Shown here piece by piece: positions 1 through 6,709 of a stretch of 34,309 bases of DNA. The notes below the pieces were generated by a model, which ran no database searches, had not been told where the DNA came from, and was given only the letters and a program-made list of their open reading frames with translations. Source of the DNA: JBGPIT01 sp041485125 (GTDB taxonomy: Bacteria; Desulfobacterota; Binatia; UTPRO1); the NCBI GenBank assembly GCA_041485125.1, contig JBGPIT010000010.1:1-34309 (forward strand). The letters are read 5' to 3'. Numbering within the stretch: the stretch's first letter is position 1; every line of letters starts with the position of its first letter. The translations under genes were made by a program, and so were the position numbers.

Positions 1-124
1 CCTCGCGGATCTTCTCCTGGACCCGCGTCGTGCGGACTTTGACGATTGCGAACTCCGCCGCGACGAAGAACGCATTCAAGAGGACGAGGAGGAATGCGAC
101 GAGGAGATAAGCGCCCGAGCTCAT
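1..124 (-). CDS. CNNM/CorC-type (DUF21) membrane protein, N-terminal fragment
   Basis: The reverse strand is open from an ATG at 124 to the window edge, giving 41 residues that begin MSSGAYLLVAFLLVLLNAFF. A hydrophobic helix is followed by an AAEFAIVKVR motif. This LNAFFVAAEFA(I/L)VKVR signature is characteristic of the first membrane helix of the DUF21 domain in CNNM/CorC/HlyC-family proteins (magnesium or cobalt efflux and hemolysin-like proteins, inner membrane). The CBS and CorC_HlyC domains expected downstream lie outside the window. No Shine-Dalgarno is visible; a perfect inverted repeat (130-149) sits just upstream of the start. Family assignment is good for so short a piece, but the transported ion cannot be inferred. 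Confidence 0.75.
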   Translation of the reverse strand, partial: MSSGAYLLVAFLLVLLNAFFVAAEFAIVKVRTTRVQEKIRE

Positions 125-129
125 TGCGC

Positions 130-149
130 GCGTCCGTGCAAGCGGACGC
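130..149. repeat. Inverted repeat just upstream of the CNNM-like start
   Basis: GCGTCCG at 130-136 and CGGACGC at 143-149 form a perfect 7-bp stem with a 6-nt loop, ending 5 nt before the minus-strand ATG at 124. It could be an operator or a 5'-leader hairpin. There is no direct evidence for either. Confidence 0.35.
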
Positions 150-311
150 TCAGTCGCGACGGAGGCTCGTCGGGCGGTGCGGAGCGCGAGCGCATCAGGA
201 TGAGACTCCGGACTCTAGCGCGCGTCTCACGGCGGGCGCAAGGTTGCTCGGCCGCACCCATCTGCCCGTGCCAGCGGGGTTTTCGCCAACGTGCCGGCTG
301 CATTTCGCGTA

Positions 312-339
312 CTGACAGTCCAGTTCCGAGCGGTATAGG
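312..339 (+). promoter_or_regulatory. Candidate sigma-70 promoter for the secreted 177-aa protein
   Basis: CTGACA (312-317) is a one-mismatch -35 element. It is followed after 16 nt by TATAGG (334-339) as the -10. Transcription would start near 346 and give a leader of about 25 nt that contains the AGGAGG ribosome site at 359-364. Confidence 0.5.
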
Positions 340-370
340 CTCATCGGCAGCGAATTCCAGGAGGTTGCGT

Positions 371-904
371 ATGAGACGTGGAATGTTGGCCTTGCTCGCG
401 GGCGTCATGCTTGCCATGTCCGCCCAGCTCGTTCACGCGATTGCAGTCCCCGTCGGTCCGGCTCTTCCGCTCGGGCCGAACGGTCTCGCGATGAAGATGG
501 AGCAGAACCCCGAGATCGCGCAGTACATCGCGCGCCGCGGCTACCCGGACTGGGCGGAGCTGGTGGAGGTCGACTCCGAGCTTCCGTTCGGGACACACGA
601 GGTCCACCTGTTCTACCTGCGTCTGGATCGCGAGATCGCCTTCACCGATGCTACCATCCTCGGCCGACGCGACATCGGCGTCCGCTTGTACGAGCGCTCG
701 CTCGATGCCGGCAGGCGCGAGATGATCGAGGCGTACTTTCTGGCGCACGATCCCGCGCGCCGCGCCGAGCTCGCGGCGATGCGTGCGAATGCGGCGGCCG
801 ATCGCGCGGAGCACGCCGCTGCGAGCCTCGACGACGTGGCCGACGAGGCGGAACGCTATGCGCGCCGGATGGAGCACGCGTTCCACAGGCGTCTCAGGAA
901 GTAA
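371..904 (+). CDS. Secreted protein of unknown function
   Basis: The 177-aa product begins MRRGMLALLAGVMLAMSAQ, a typical Sec signal peptide with probable cleavage after LVHA (about residue 23). The mature part has a mixed region (VEVDSELPFGTHEVHLFYLRLDRE) and then an Ala/Arg/Glu-rich, probably helical or coiled-coil C-terminus (about residues 120-177). The start is fixed by a perfect AGGAGG at 359-364, 6 nt before the ATG. Longer in-frame extensions upstream lack such a site and would bury the signal peptide. No family is recognised. The protein is probably periplasmic or surface-attached. It stands alone, divergent from the CNNM-type gene. Confidence 0.75.
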   Translation: MRRGMLALLAGVMLAMSAQLVHAIAVPVGPALPLGPNGLAMKMEQNPEIAQYIARRGYPDWAELVEVDSELPFGTHEVHLFYLRLDREIAFTDATILGRRDIGVRLYERSLDAGRREMIEAYFLAHDPARRAELAAMRANAAADRAEHAAASLDDVADEAERYARRMEHAFHRRLRK

Positions 905-1328
905 CCAGTCGAGTGGCGATCCGCGGGCTCGCAGGCGCCAGCGCGTGCGTCATGCGAGCTCGCCGGATACGCTCGCTTCGGTCCGCTCCGCGTCCTGACT
1001 TGCGCCGACGACGCCGAGTCGTAGCCGCGCACGGAATTCACCTCGCTCGGCACCGCTGCACGATCCTCCTCCCATCCGCGCTCCGCGCATCGACACCGGC
1101 GCTCGCTGTCGCAACTTGCACGGCGTGAGCCCGTCCGGCGCTTTGAGACTTCGCGCGCTGACGACGCATAACTCCGCGGTTCCTCTCGAAACATTCGCCC
1201 GAGAACGCCTCTCCGAAACGACCGCACGGCGGCCGATGCAGGGCTCGCCGCCAGCGGACGCTCGGGTCGCCGGCGTGGCACAGAAGTTGGTGAATGCCCG
1301 GCAGCGATCCACGACGAGAGGAGATCCG
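905..1328. other. 424-bp intergenic region without a recognisable gene
   Basis: Short open frames here have no ribosome site and look like GC-rich noise. No convincing promoter or hairpin was seen apart from the ribosome site (AGGAG, about 1317-1321) of the next gene. A small RNA or regulatory leader cannot be excluded. Confidence 0.4.
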
Positions 1329-1577
1329 ATGCTCGACTACAACCTCGCTCCTGCTGTTCAGGGCAAACTCATTAGCGACATGCAATTGGACCTAGTTAAT
1401 TCGAGCGAGACCATGTTCTTCATGATGGAGCTGTCGGATGCGATGCGACGTGGCGTCCGCCACTACAAGCTCGACGGTACACCGCTCGAGCGCCTCGAGA
1501 CCCTGGTAGAAGCTCTGATCTTCGAAGGTGAGATCTTTTTCGACGAGGCGCAGGGCGCCGCGATCGTCGGTCACTGA
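1329..1577 (+). CDS. Small acidic protein of unknown function
   Basis: The 82-aa product starts MLDYNLAPAVQGKLISDMQ at an ATG preceded by GAGAGGAGATCCG, a good ribosome site about 7 nt upstream. It has no signal peptide or cysteines and is rich in Met, Leu and Glu (SSETMFFMMELSDAMRRG, LETLVEALIFEGEIFFDEA), which suggests a compact helical cytoplasmic protein. A longer in-frame extension back to 1116 has no ribosome site and reads like non-coding GC-rich sequence. Codon use in this gene is more AT-rich than its neighbours near the start (cctagttaattcg). No family is recognised. A stable hairpin at 1621-1650 follows the stop and probably ends the transcript. Confidence 0.65.
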   Translation: MLDYNLAPAVQGKLISDMQLDLVNSSETMFFMMELSDAMRRGVRHYKLDGTPLERLETLVEALIFEGEIFFDEAQGAAIVGH

Positions 1578-1620
1578 GAAGCGGTAGAGGGAAGCGAAGT
1601 GAAGGTGAGACGGCCGTGAC

Positions 1621-1650
1621 AGCCGCGCGACACCGACATGTCACGCGGCT
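1621..1650. terminator. Hairpin terminator candidate between convergent genes
   Basis: Arms AGCCGCGCGACA (1621-1632) and TGTCACGCGGCT (1639-1650) pair at 11 of 12 positions around a 6-nt loop. It lies 43 nt after the stop of the 82-aa gene and before the convergent minus-strand genes. There is no U-tract, as is usual in GC-rich genomes. Confidence 0.5.
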
Positions 1651-1669
1651 CGGCCGGATTCGCGATTCG

Positions 1670-1837
1670 TCAGATCGAAGGGGAGGTGGGGCGGCCGCGC
1701 CTGACCACGACAACCTCCCGCCCGTTCAACACTAGACGTCGGGCTGCGGGACGCGCCGACTCCACGACGTGAGTCGGCACACGCCCGGCGCGCCGTCGCC
1801 GCCAGCTCAGGATCTCTCGCTCGAGGTCTCGGTCCAT
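1670..1837 (-). CDS. Possible small basic protein downstream of the paralog-family gene
   Basis: The 55-aa frame begins MDRDLEREILSWRRRRAG and ends with RRGRPTSPSI. It starts 2 nt after the stop of the 151-aa gene on the same strand, and GAAGAG lies about 9 nt upstream of the ATG. The composition is very basic (Arg-rich) with a Val-rich C-terminal strand (LVLNGREVVVVRRG), as in small nucleic-acid-binding proteins, but no family is recognised. Tight coupling and the ATG support it. Its short length and the many spurious frames in GC-rich DNA argue for caution. Confidence 0.4.
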   Translation of the reverse strand: MDRDLEREILSWRRRRAGRVPTHVVESARPAARRLVLNGREVVVVRRGRPTSPSI

Positions 1838-1839
1838 GG

Positions 1840-2295
1840 CTAAGCGCTCTTCTTCAGATACTCCCGGGGTCCCGTGATGCTGTGGCGCCGGCCGTTCACG
1901 CGGCGGAACGGGAAGCGGTAGACGGCCGACTGGCCGATTCCGGCGCGCCGGCGCTCCGCTGCCTTCCAGCGGACCATCCCAGCGCGGACGTACTCGCACT
2001 CGAGGTTCAACGCGGCACAGATGTTCTCGAACGAGAACGGCCAGTCTTGATCCCGGGCGTCCGTCCAATCCTCGACGTCTTGCACGAGTCGGGTGCTCCG
2101 CGGCGCCGTCGACCCGACGTGGCGCTGGAACGTCGCGATCGCTTCCTCGAGAACCGCCAGCATCAAGCGCTTCTCGGGTTGGAATGCGATGTCCGTCCCC
2201 ATGCGGTCGAAGTACTGCGCCGGCACGAGAGTGTCGGGCTCGAGCGGGGTCGAGGTTCGTTCTTCGATCAGTGCTGCATTGCTCCGCATTTCCAT
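1840..2295 (-). CDS. Conserved unknown protein, paralog A of a local pair
   Basis: The product is 151 aa. Residues 19-112 match the gene at 5023-5427 with shared blocks EPD-L-P-QYF, RLMLAVLE-A, DW-FSFENIC and EYVR-G-RW. This shows a gene family duplicated around gshA. The C-terminal block (residues 86-111, FSFENICAALNLECEYVRAG) has the helix-turn-helix-like spacing of a small DNA-binding motif, which is inference only. A further 35 residues, basic and absent from the paralog, follow. The start ATG at 2295 has GGGAGG about 10 nt upstream; an alternative ATG lies two codons in. The product is probably cytoplasmic, with no signal or membrane segment. Function is unknown. Confidence 0.8.
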   Translation of the reverse strand: MEMRSNAALIEERTSTPLEPDTLVPAQYFDRMGTDIAFQPEKRLMLAVLEEAIATFQRHVGSTAPRSTRLVQDVEDWTDARDQDWPFSFENICAALNLECEYVRAGMVRWKAAERRRAGIGQSAVYRFPFRRVNGRRHSITGPREYLKKSA

Positions 2296-2444
2296 GGTCT
2301 TCGCGCCTCCCTACCGTCGCGCGTGCGATCGGTGTCGCCGCTCGCCACCGTGCAGGGCGTATGCCAAACGACGCGGCGAGCGACGGCCGCGGTAAGTCAT
2401 CGACCCGCCACGACTCCGGACGGCACGCGTTGAGCTCGCTGTTC

Positions 2445-2464
2445 GGCGTCGGAGCCCCGACGCC
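2445..2464. repeat. Perfect 8-bp inverted repeat in the gshA upstream region
   Basis: GGCGTCGG and CCGACGCC flank a 4-nt loop (AGCC). It lies between divergent promoters, so an operator or a small hairpin is possible. No regulator is known. Confidence 0.35.
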
Positions 2465-2579
2465 GCGAAACGACACGTGGGCGCTGGGTTGAAATACGAC
2501 AGCCGCGTATGCGGCCCGGCGCGGTTTCTGGGTAGGTAGGTCGACGGCTTGGTCTGGCCACGATGGCGCCAAGTTCGCG

Positions 2580-2607
2580 TTGCGACAGAGGGGCGATCTG
2601 CTAGCGT
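2580..2607 (+). promoter_or_regulatory. Candidate promoter giving a leaderless gshA mRNA
   Basis: TTGCGA (2580-2585), a 16-nt spacer and TAGCGT (2602-2607) resemble -35/-10 elements. The ATG at 2614 is only 6 nt after the -10 and has no Shine-Dalgarno at the right distance. Transcription would then begin at about the start codon. Confidence 0.45.
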
Positions 2608-2613
2608 GCGCGC

Positions 2614-4005
2614 ATGTCCGAGTTCCAGTCAGCCGCGGCGGGAGCGGAGCAACCAATCACCAGTCGCGACGATCTCATCCGCTACATCTCCTCCGGCGCG
2701 AAGCCGCGGGCGGATTGGCGCGTCGGGACCGAGTACGAGAAGGTCGGTGTCCTGCGGGAGAGCGGTCGCGCCGCGCCCTTCACCGGCGAGCGCGGCATCG
2801 AGGCGGTCTTGCGGCGCCTTGCCGACCGCTACGGTTGGGAGCCCAAGGTCGAGAGCGGCCACGTCATCGCATTGCTCGGGCAGCAGGCGACGATCACGGT
2901 CGAGCCCGGCGGACAGCTCGAGCTCTCCGGTGAGCAATGCGAGAGCATCCACTGCGCGCACCGCGAGCTCTTCAACCACGTTCGCGAAGTCGTCACGGTC
3001 GGTGAAGAGCTCGGGATCGTGTTCCTCGGCCTCGGCATCCAGCCGCTGAGCCCGGTCTCCGAGATCGAATGGGTGCCGAAGCAGCGCTACGGGATCATGG
3101 GTCCGTACATGACGCGCGTCGGGACCCTCGGCCAGCGCATGATGAAGCAGACGGCGACCGTCCAAGCGAACTACGATTTCGGCGACGAGCGCGACGCCAT
3201 ACGGAAGTTCCGCACCTCGATGGGGCTGGTCCCGTTGCTCTCCGCGATGTTCGCGAACTCGTCGATCTCCGAAGGTCGTCTGAACGGCTTCATGACGTTG
3301 CGCGGGCACATCTGGACCGACACCGACGCCGCGCGGTCGGGCATGTTGGCGTTCGCCTTCTCGCCGCAAGTTGGGATCGAGGACTACGTCGACTACGCGC
3401 TCGGCGTGCCGATGTACTTCATCATCCGCGACGGCCGCTACGTTCCTGAAGTGACCGGCGTGCCGTTCCGAGACTTCTTGCGCACCGGGTACCGTGGTAC
3501 GCCCGCGATGATCGACGATTGGGCGCTGCATCTCACGACGCTCTTTCCGGAGGTGCGGCTGAAGCGCTACCTCGAGGTACGCAGCGCAGACAGCCAACCG
3601 CCCGAGATGATGCTCGCGCTGCCGGCGCTCATGAAGGGGATCCTCTACGAGGACGACTCGCTCGACGCCGCGTGGGACCTGGTGCGCACGTGGTCTTGGG
3701 AAGAACGCGTCGCGCTCTATCACGGCGCCCATCGTCATGGCCTGCGCGCGAAGATCCGGGGCATCGCACTGGCGGAGCTCGCACAGGAGGTGCTCGCGAT
3801 CGCCGCCAGCGGTCTCAAGCGCCAGGCGCAGACCAACGAGCGTGGCGAGGACGAGAACATCTACCTCGAGCGCCTCACCGAGCTCGTCCGCTACGGCAAG
3901 TCGAACGGACGCCTCCTCGCCGAGCGTTGGGCGGGTGTGTGGCACGGCGATATTCACGAACTGATCAAGCACACCACGTATCGCCTGCCCGGCGAAGCTG
4001 CCTGA
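2614..4005 (+). CDS. gshA: Glutamate-cysteine ligase, class-2 (plant/proteobacterial type)
   Basis: This 463-aa cytoplasmic enzyme joins glutamate and cysteine using ATP, the first step of glutathione synthesis. The family is recognised from RVGTEYEKVGV (glutamate/ATP site, about residue 36), the core ATITVEPGGQLELSGEQ (about 92-108), a glycine-rich LGLGIQP segment, QTATVQANYDFGDE (about 175-188), and the C-terminal EVRSADSQPPEMMLALPALM block. Length fits the family (about 450-470 aa). The ATG at 2614 has no ribosome site and may be read from a leaderless mRNA. No glutathione synthetase (gshB) is in the window. A role in making another gamma-glutamylcysteine thiol is possible, but GshA is the straightforward reading. 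An S24-like gene follows after 111 nt on the same strand. Confidence 0.93.
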   Translation: MSEFQSAAAGAEQPITSRDDLIRYISSGAKPRADWRVGTEYEKVGVLRESGRAAPFTGERGIEAVLRRLADRYGWEPKVESGHVIALLGQQATITVEPGGQLELSGEQCESIHCAHRELFNHVREVVTVGEELGIVFLGLGIQPLSPVSEIEWVPKQRYGIMGPYMTRVGTLGQRMMKQTATVQANYDFGDERDAIRKFRTSMGLVPLLSAMFANSSISEGRLNGFMTLRGHIWTDTDAARSGMLAFAFSPQVGIEDYVDYALGVPMYFIIRDGRYVPEVTGVPFRDFLRTGYRGTPAMIDDWALHLTTLFPEVRLKRYLEVRSADSQPPEMMLALPALMKGILYEDDSLDAAWDLVRTWSWEERVALYHGAHRHGLRAKIRGIALAELAQEVLAIAASGLKRQAQTNERGEDENIYLERLTELVRYGKSNGRLLAERWAGVWHGDIHELIKHTTYRLPGEAA

Positions 4006-4116
4006 CAGGCGAGATTCACCTCCCACCATCGACCGCCCCTGCTCCGCGATGTCGTGAATCGCGCGCTATTGATTTCGCCTTTTCTTCGTGTAAGACGGAG
4101 ATGGGAGGGTGACCGG

Positions 4117-4929
4117 ATGCATGCCTCACAACCGCTCGAGCTCGGTCCTCACTTCGAGCTGGTCGACTGGCGCGTGGCACCAGGGCGGACACTGCCATTC
4201 GCCGGCGACTTCGGTGTCTCGGCGCCACCGCCTGGCAAATCGGCGCCCGAGCGCAACGGAGATCATCGCGCGCTACGGCGCGTGTTCGAAGTGCACGGCA
4301 GCGACATGATCGACGAAGGCATCCGCTCCGGCGACCGGCTGTTGATCGAGGCACGTGATCGGATCCCCGATGGGGCCACCGCGCTCGTCGACCTCGACGG
4401 CCGCTTCATGGTCAAGCGGCTCTATGGCGAGGACGACGGCAACGTCCGCCTCGAGCCCGCGAACCGCGTTCTGCTGCCGCTCGTGCTCCGGAGCGATCGC
4501 GTGCGCGTACACGGTGTCGTGATCGGTCTCGTCCGTCGACGTGGGTTCGGCGGCGCGACGTCGCGGGCGCCCCAGAATGCTACGGCGCGGCGAGCCGGGG
4601 CTGGGCGGCCGCGCGAGGCGGCCGACCTCACGTATCGCATGCTGGAGCAGAACCTCGGCGAATGGACGCGGATCACGACGGCGCACGCCGCGCCGGGTGC
4701 GCGCAAGGCTGGATCGCTGCGCATCCACGAGCTCGGACGTAGCCTGCGCGCTCTCGTTGCCACCTACTCCACGGTTTCCAATCCCCGTCTGCGTCGCGCG
4801 CTCTTGGAAGAGGCCGCGAAGATCAGCCGCGAGATGCGCTACGTCGCTGCCAGGTCGGGCTGGCCCACAGCCCGGATCCGGCCGCTCGTTGTCGCCCAGG
4901 GCGATAGGGCGCGCCGCCGCGGTGATTAG
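4117..4929 (+). CDS. S24/LexA-like protein without HTH and with rearranged active site
   Basis: The product is 270 aa. Residues 55-142 have the fold signature of the LexA/UmuD S24 domain: VHGSDMIDEGIRSGDRLLIE, then DGATALVDLDGRFMVKRLY, then RLEPANRVLLPLV and VHGVVIGLVRR. The usual catalytic GDSM reads GSDM here, so Asp63 occupies the Ser position while Lys100 is kept at the LexA Ser-Lys spacing of 37. Self-cleavage is therefore doubtful. The N-terminus (1-50) shows no helix-turn-helix. The C-terminal 110 residues are basic, helical and of unknown function. The ATG at 4117 is supported by GGGAGG 8 nt upstream. The protein may be an S24-derived regulator acting with other DNA-binding partners (inference). 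Confidence 0.75.
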   Translation: MHASQPLELGPHFELVDWRVAPGRTLPFAGDFGVSAPPPGKSAPERNGDHRALRRVFEVHGSDMIDEGIRSGDRLLIEARDRIPDGATALVDLDGRFMVKRLYGEDDGNVRLEPANRVLLPLVLRSDRVRVHGVVIGLVRRRGFGGATSRAPQNATARRAGAGRPREAADLTYRMLEQNLGEWTRITTAHAAPGARKAGSLRIHELGRSLRALVATYSTVSNPRLRRALLEEAAKISREMRYVAARSGWPTARIRPLVVAQGDRARRRGD

Positions 4930-5022
4930 CTGCGCTTATATGCATCTGTAAGTTTTTTCATTTCGTGGCCAGGTGGAGCGTTGGTAGTAATTGCCGCATC
5001 GCGGCATGCGAAAGGGAGGACG

Positions 5023-5427
5023 ATGCAAGCACGGGCCAAGAAGTCGGAGGGTGGAAGCAGCGCTGGGTTGTTCGAGCCGGATATTCTTCTTCCAAATCAG
5101 TATTTTGCGGCATTCCGCCGGGGGCGCGCCGTCGAGGGCGAGCGGCGGCTGATGCTCGCCGTGTTGGAAGACGCTGTCGATAGCTATCGAAAGTACGCGC
5201 TGGCGCGCGACCCACGGGAGCAGGCGTGCTTCCTCGAGGCCAAGGAGTGGTTCGTCTCGCAGGACCGCTCATGGCTCTTTGCGTTCGAGAACATCTGTGA
5301 CGTCCTGGAGATGAACGCGGAGTATCTCCGCGGCGGACTCGAGAAGTGGCGCCGCGCTCTTGCCCTGGCGGCGAGCCGGCGGAGCGAGTTGCAGTACGAG
5401 CAGATGTTCCAGAACGCGACGGCGTGA
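5023..5427 (+). CDS. Conserved unknown protein, paralog B of a local pair
   Basis: The 134-aa protein is homologous to the product at 1840-2295 over residues 17-110 (FEPD-LLPNQYF, ERRLMLAVLEDAVDSY, SWLFAFENICDVLEMNAEYL). It lacks the basic tail of that paralog and instead has a short N-terminal Lys/Gly/Ser segment (MQARAKKSEGGSS). The ATG at 5023 is preceded by AAAGGGAGGACG. A TTG at 4981 is a weaker alternative. The FENIC-x2-L-x4-EYLRGGL block resembles a helix-turn-helix, with unproven function. The leader (about 4930-4975) is unusually AT-rich for this region, suggesting its own promoter. A 14-bp perfect hairpin ends the unit. Confidence 0.8.
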   Translation: MQARAKKSEGGSSAGLFEPDILLPNQYFAAFRRGRAVEGERRLMLAVLEDAVDSYRKYALARDPREQACFLEAKEWFVSQDRSWLFAFENICDVLEMNAEYLRGGLEKWRRALALAASRRSELQYEQMFQNATA

Positions 5428-5432
5428 CGCAC

Positions 5433-5474
5433 GGCTCGAGACGGCGCCGGTAAGAGCGCTCGCCGTCTCGAGCC
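5433..5474. terminator. Strong bidirectional terminator hairpin
   Basis: GGCTCGAGACGGCG (5433-5446) and CGCCGTCTCGAGCC (5461-5474) form a perfect 14-bp stem with a 14-nt loop. It starts 6 nt after the stop of paralog B and lies before the 3' end of the convergent L,D-transpeptidase gene. Position and strength fit termination for both genes. Confidence 0.65.
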
Positions 5475-5546
5475 CGCAGCCACGATCGTCACTCGCACTC
5501 GCGTCGATGCGCGAGCTGACGGGATCCGTCCGATCGGCGCCCGCCT

Positions 5547-6521
5547 TCAGCGCACGGCGGCTTGCATCAAACGCTCGCGTGAGATGACGACCGGGAGGCC
5601 GGTCTGCTCGCGGAGCGCCTTCCGTACTCGCTCGCGGTCGACGTCATCTTGCCAGCCGCGTTTGGACAGCAAGGTCTCCGCCTCCTGCTCGAGGTCTGAA
5701 CGCAGGCCGTACATATCAGGATGTACCTCGATGAATTTGACCCCGTCGCGCATGCCGATTTTCACCGGCTGATAGACGAACTCGCCCGACGCGCCGACGT
5801 GGACCTCGCGGAACAAGACCGCGATGTCCTCGTTGTAGAAGCGAATGCAGCCGTGGCTGACCTGCATGCCCACACCCCACGGCACGTTCGTCCCGTGCAG
5901 CATGTAGAGCGGCAGCGTGAGCTCGAGACGGTAGGGGCCGAGGGGATTGTCCGGATCGCCGCCGGGAATCGACGTCCGCGGGTCGCCGCGTTCGCGGATG
6001 TGCTCGGCGCGAATCGACTCGGGGATCACCCAGGTCGGGTTCTCGGTCTTGCCGCGGACCTTGAACGAGCCGGTGGGCGTACGCCAATCGTCGCGCCCAA
6101 GGCCGACCGGATAGGTCGTGAAGGTGCCGCCCCGCAAATAATACAAGCGCATCTCGGGAATGTTGACCACGAGTCCCTGCTGGGGACCGTCGGGCAGGAT
6201 GAACTCGGTGGGGATGATGATGACCTCACCGGGCGGCGGCAACCATGGATCGACGCCCGGGTTGGCCGCGATGATCTCGTTGTAGCCGAGATCGAAGTGC
6301 CGAGCGATGTCGAGCAACGTGTCGCCGGGCTCGATCGTGTAGGTGTTGAGCGCGCCGGTGACCGTCTGCTCCCGGTCGCCGCGGCCGCTGAATTGATAGG
6401 TGACCGGTACGCGGTGCGCGAAATCTTCTTCGGTCCAGCGCGCGCCGCGTGCGTGAGTGGCGACGCCGAGAAGCGCCGCGACCGTCGCCATTGCGGCGAC
6501 CCTCTGCGTCCTACGTCCCAT
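5547..6521 (-). CDS. Periplasmic L,D-transpeptidase with LysM domain (YkuD family)
   Basis: The 324-aa product has a signal peptide (cleavage near residue 26) and a LysM peptidoglycan-binding module (about 59-105, YTIEPGDTLLDIARHF). The YkuD catalytic domain spans about 116-252. The active site is complete: His209 (LHGTN) and SHGCIR with Cys223-225 region, catalytic Cys225. Such enzymes make 3-3 peptidoglycan cross-links or attach proteins to the wall, acting on tetrapeptides left by D,D-carboxypeptidases. One of these is encoded divergently at 6710. About 70 C-terminal residues after the domain are charged and helical. The promoter at 6559-6587 and the ribosome site (GAGAGG) support the ATG at 6521. 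Family is certain; which of the known reactions it performs is not. Confidence 0.93.
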   Translation of the reverse strand: MGRRTQRVAAMATVAALLGVATHARGARWTEEDFAHRVPVTYQFSGRGDREQTVTGALNTYTIEPGDTLLDIARHFDLGYNEIIAANPGVDPWLPPPGEVIIIPTEFILPDGPQQGLVVNIPEMRLYYLRGGTFTTYPVGLGRDDWRTPTGSFKVRGKTENPTWVIPESIRAEHIRERGDPRTSIPGGDPDNPLGPYRLELTLPLYMLHGTNVPWGVGMQVSHGCIRFYNEDIAVLFREVHVGASGEFVYQPVKIGMRDGVKFIEVHPDMYGLRSDLEQEAETLLSKRGWQDDVDRERVRKALREQTGLPVVISRERLMQAAVR

Positions 6522-6558
6522 CGCCTCTCATCCTCCTCTTTGGCACCGCGCTTCTGCG

Positions 6559-6587
6559 AGTGTAATGAGTCGGCAGCCTGCGAACAA
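6559..6587 (-). promoter_or_regulatory. Candidate promoter of the LysM L,D-transpeptidase gene
   Basis: On the minus strand TTGTTC (6587-6582), a 17-nt spacer and TACACT (6564-6559) make a good sigma-70-like promoter. The leader would be about 30 nt. Confidence 0.55.
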
Positions 6588-6635
6588 TCCACATCATCCA
6601 GCGCTGGCGACGAAACGACGGCTCCGAGTTGTTTC

Positions 6636-6664
6636 TTGTCCGTGCAGAATGGCGGTGAAATAAT
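6636..6664 (+). promoter_or_regulatory. Candidate promoter of the D,D-carboxypeptidase gene
   Basis: TTGTCC (6636-6641), a 17-nt spacer and AATAAT (6659-6664) fit a sigma-70 promoter. The GAGGAGG ribosome site lies in the expected 40-nt leader. Confidence 0.6.
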
Positions 6665-6709
6665 CCGCAAGTGCGGTTGTGGGGTGGATACTCTGCGAGG
6701 AGGCACGTG

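Larger units (their letters stand above)
2296..2613. other. 318-bp divergent intergenic region upstream of gshA
   Basis: This separates the minus-strand paralog A gene from gshA. It holds a perfect 8-bp hairpin (GGCGTCGG at 2445-2452, CCGACGCC at 2457-2464) and a probable promoter directly at the gshA start. No gene is supported here. Confidence 0.5.

Noticed and set aside
905..1328. Short plus and minus frames of 71-141 codons
   Set aside because: No ribosome sites and Arg/Ser-rich composition typical of non-coding GC-rich DNA.
2296..2613. Plus and minus frames extending into the gshA upstream region
   Set aside because: They are extensions of shadows of the neighbouring genes with no start signal; only a hairpin and promoter are supported.
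2629..4029. 466-codon minus-strand open frame
   Set aside because: It is the antisense of gshA, a clear family member; GC-rich codon bias opens the opposite strand. The translation is low-complexity Arg/Val/His without domain signals.
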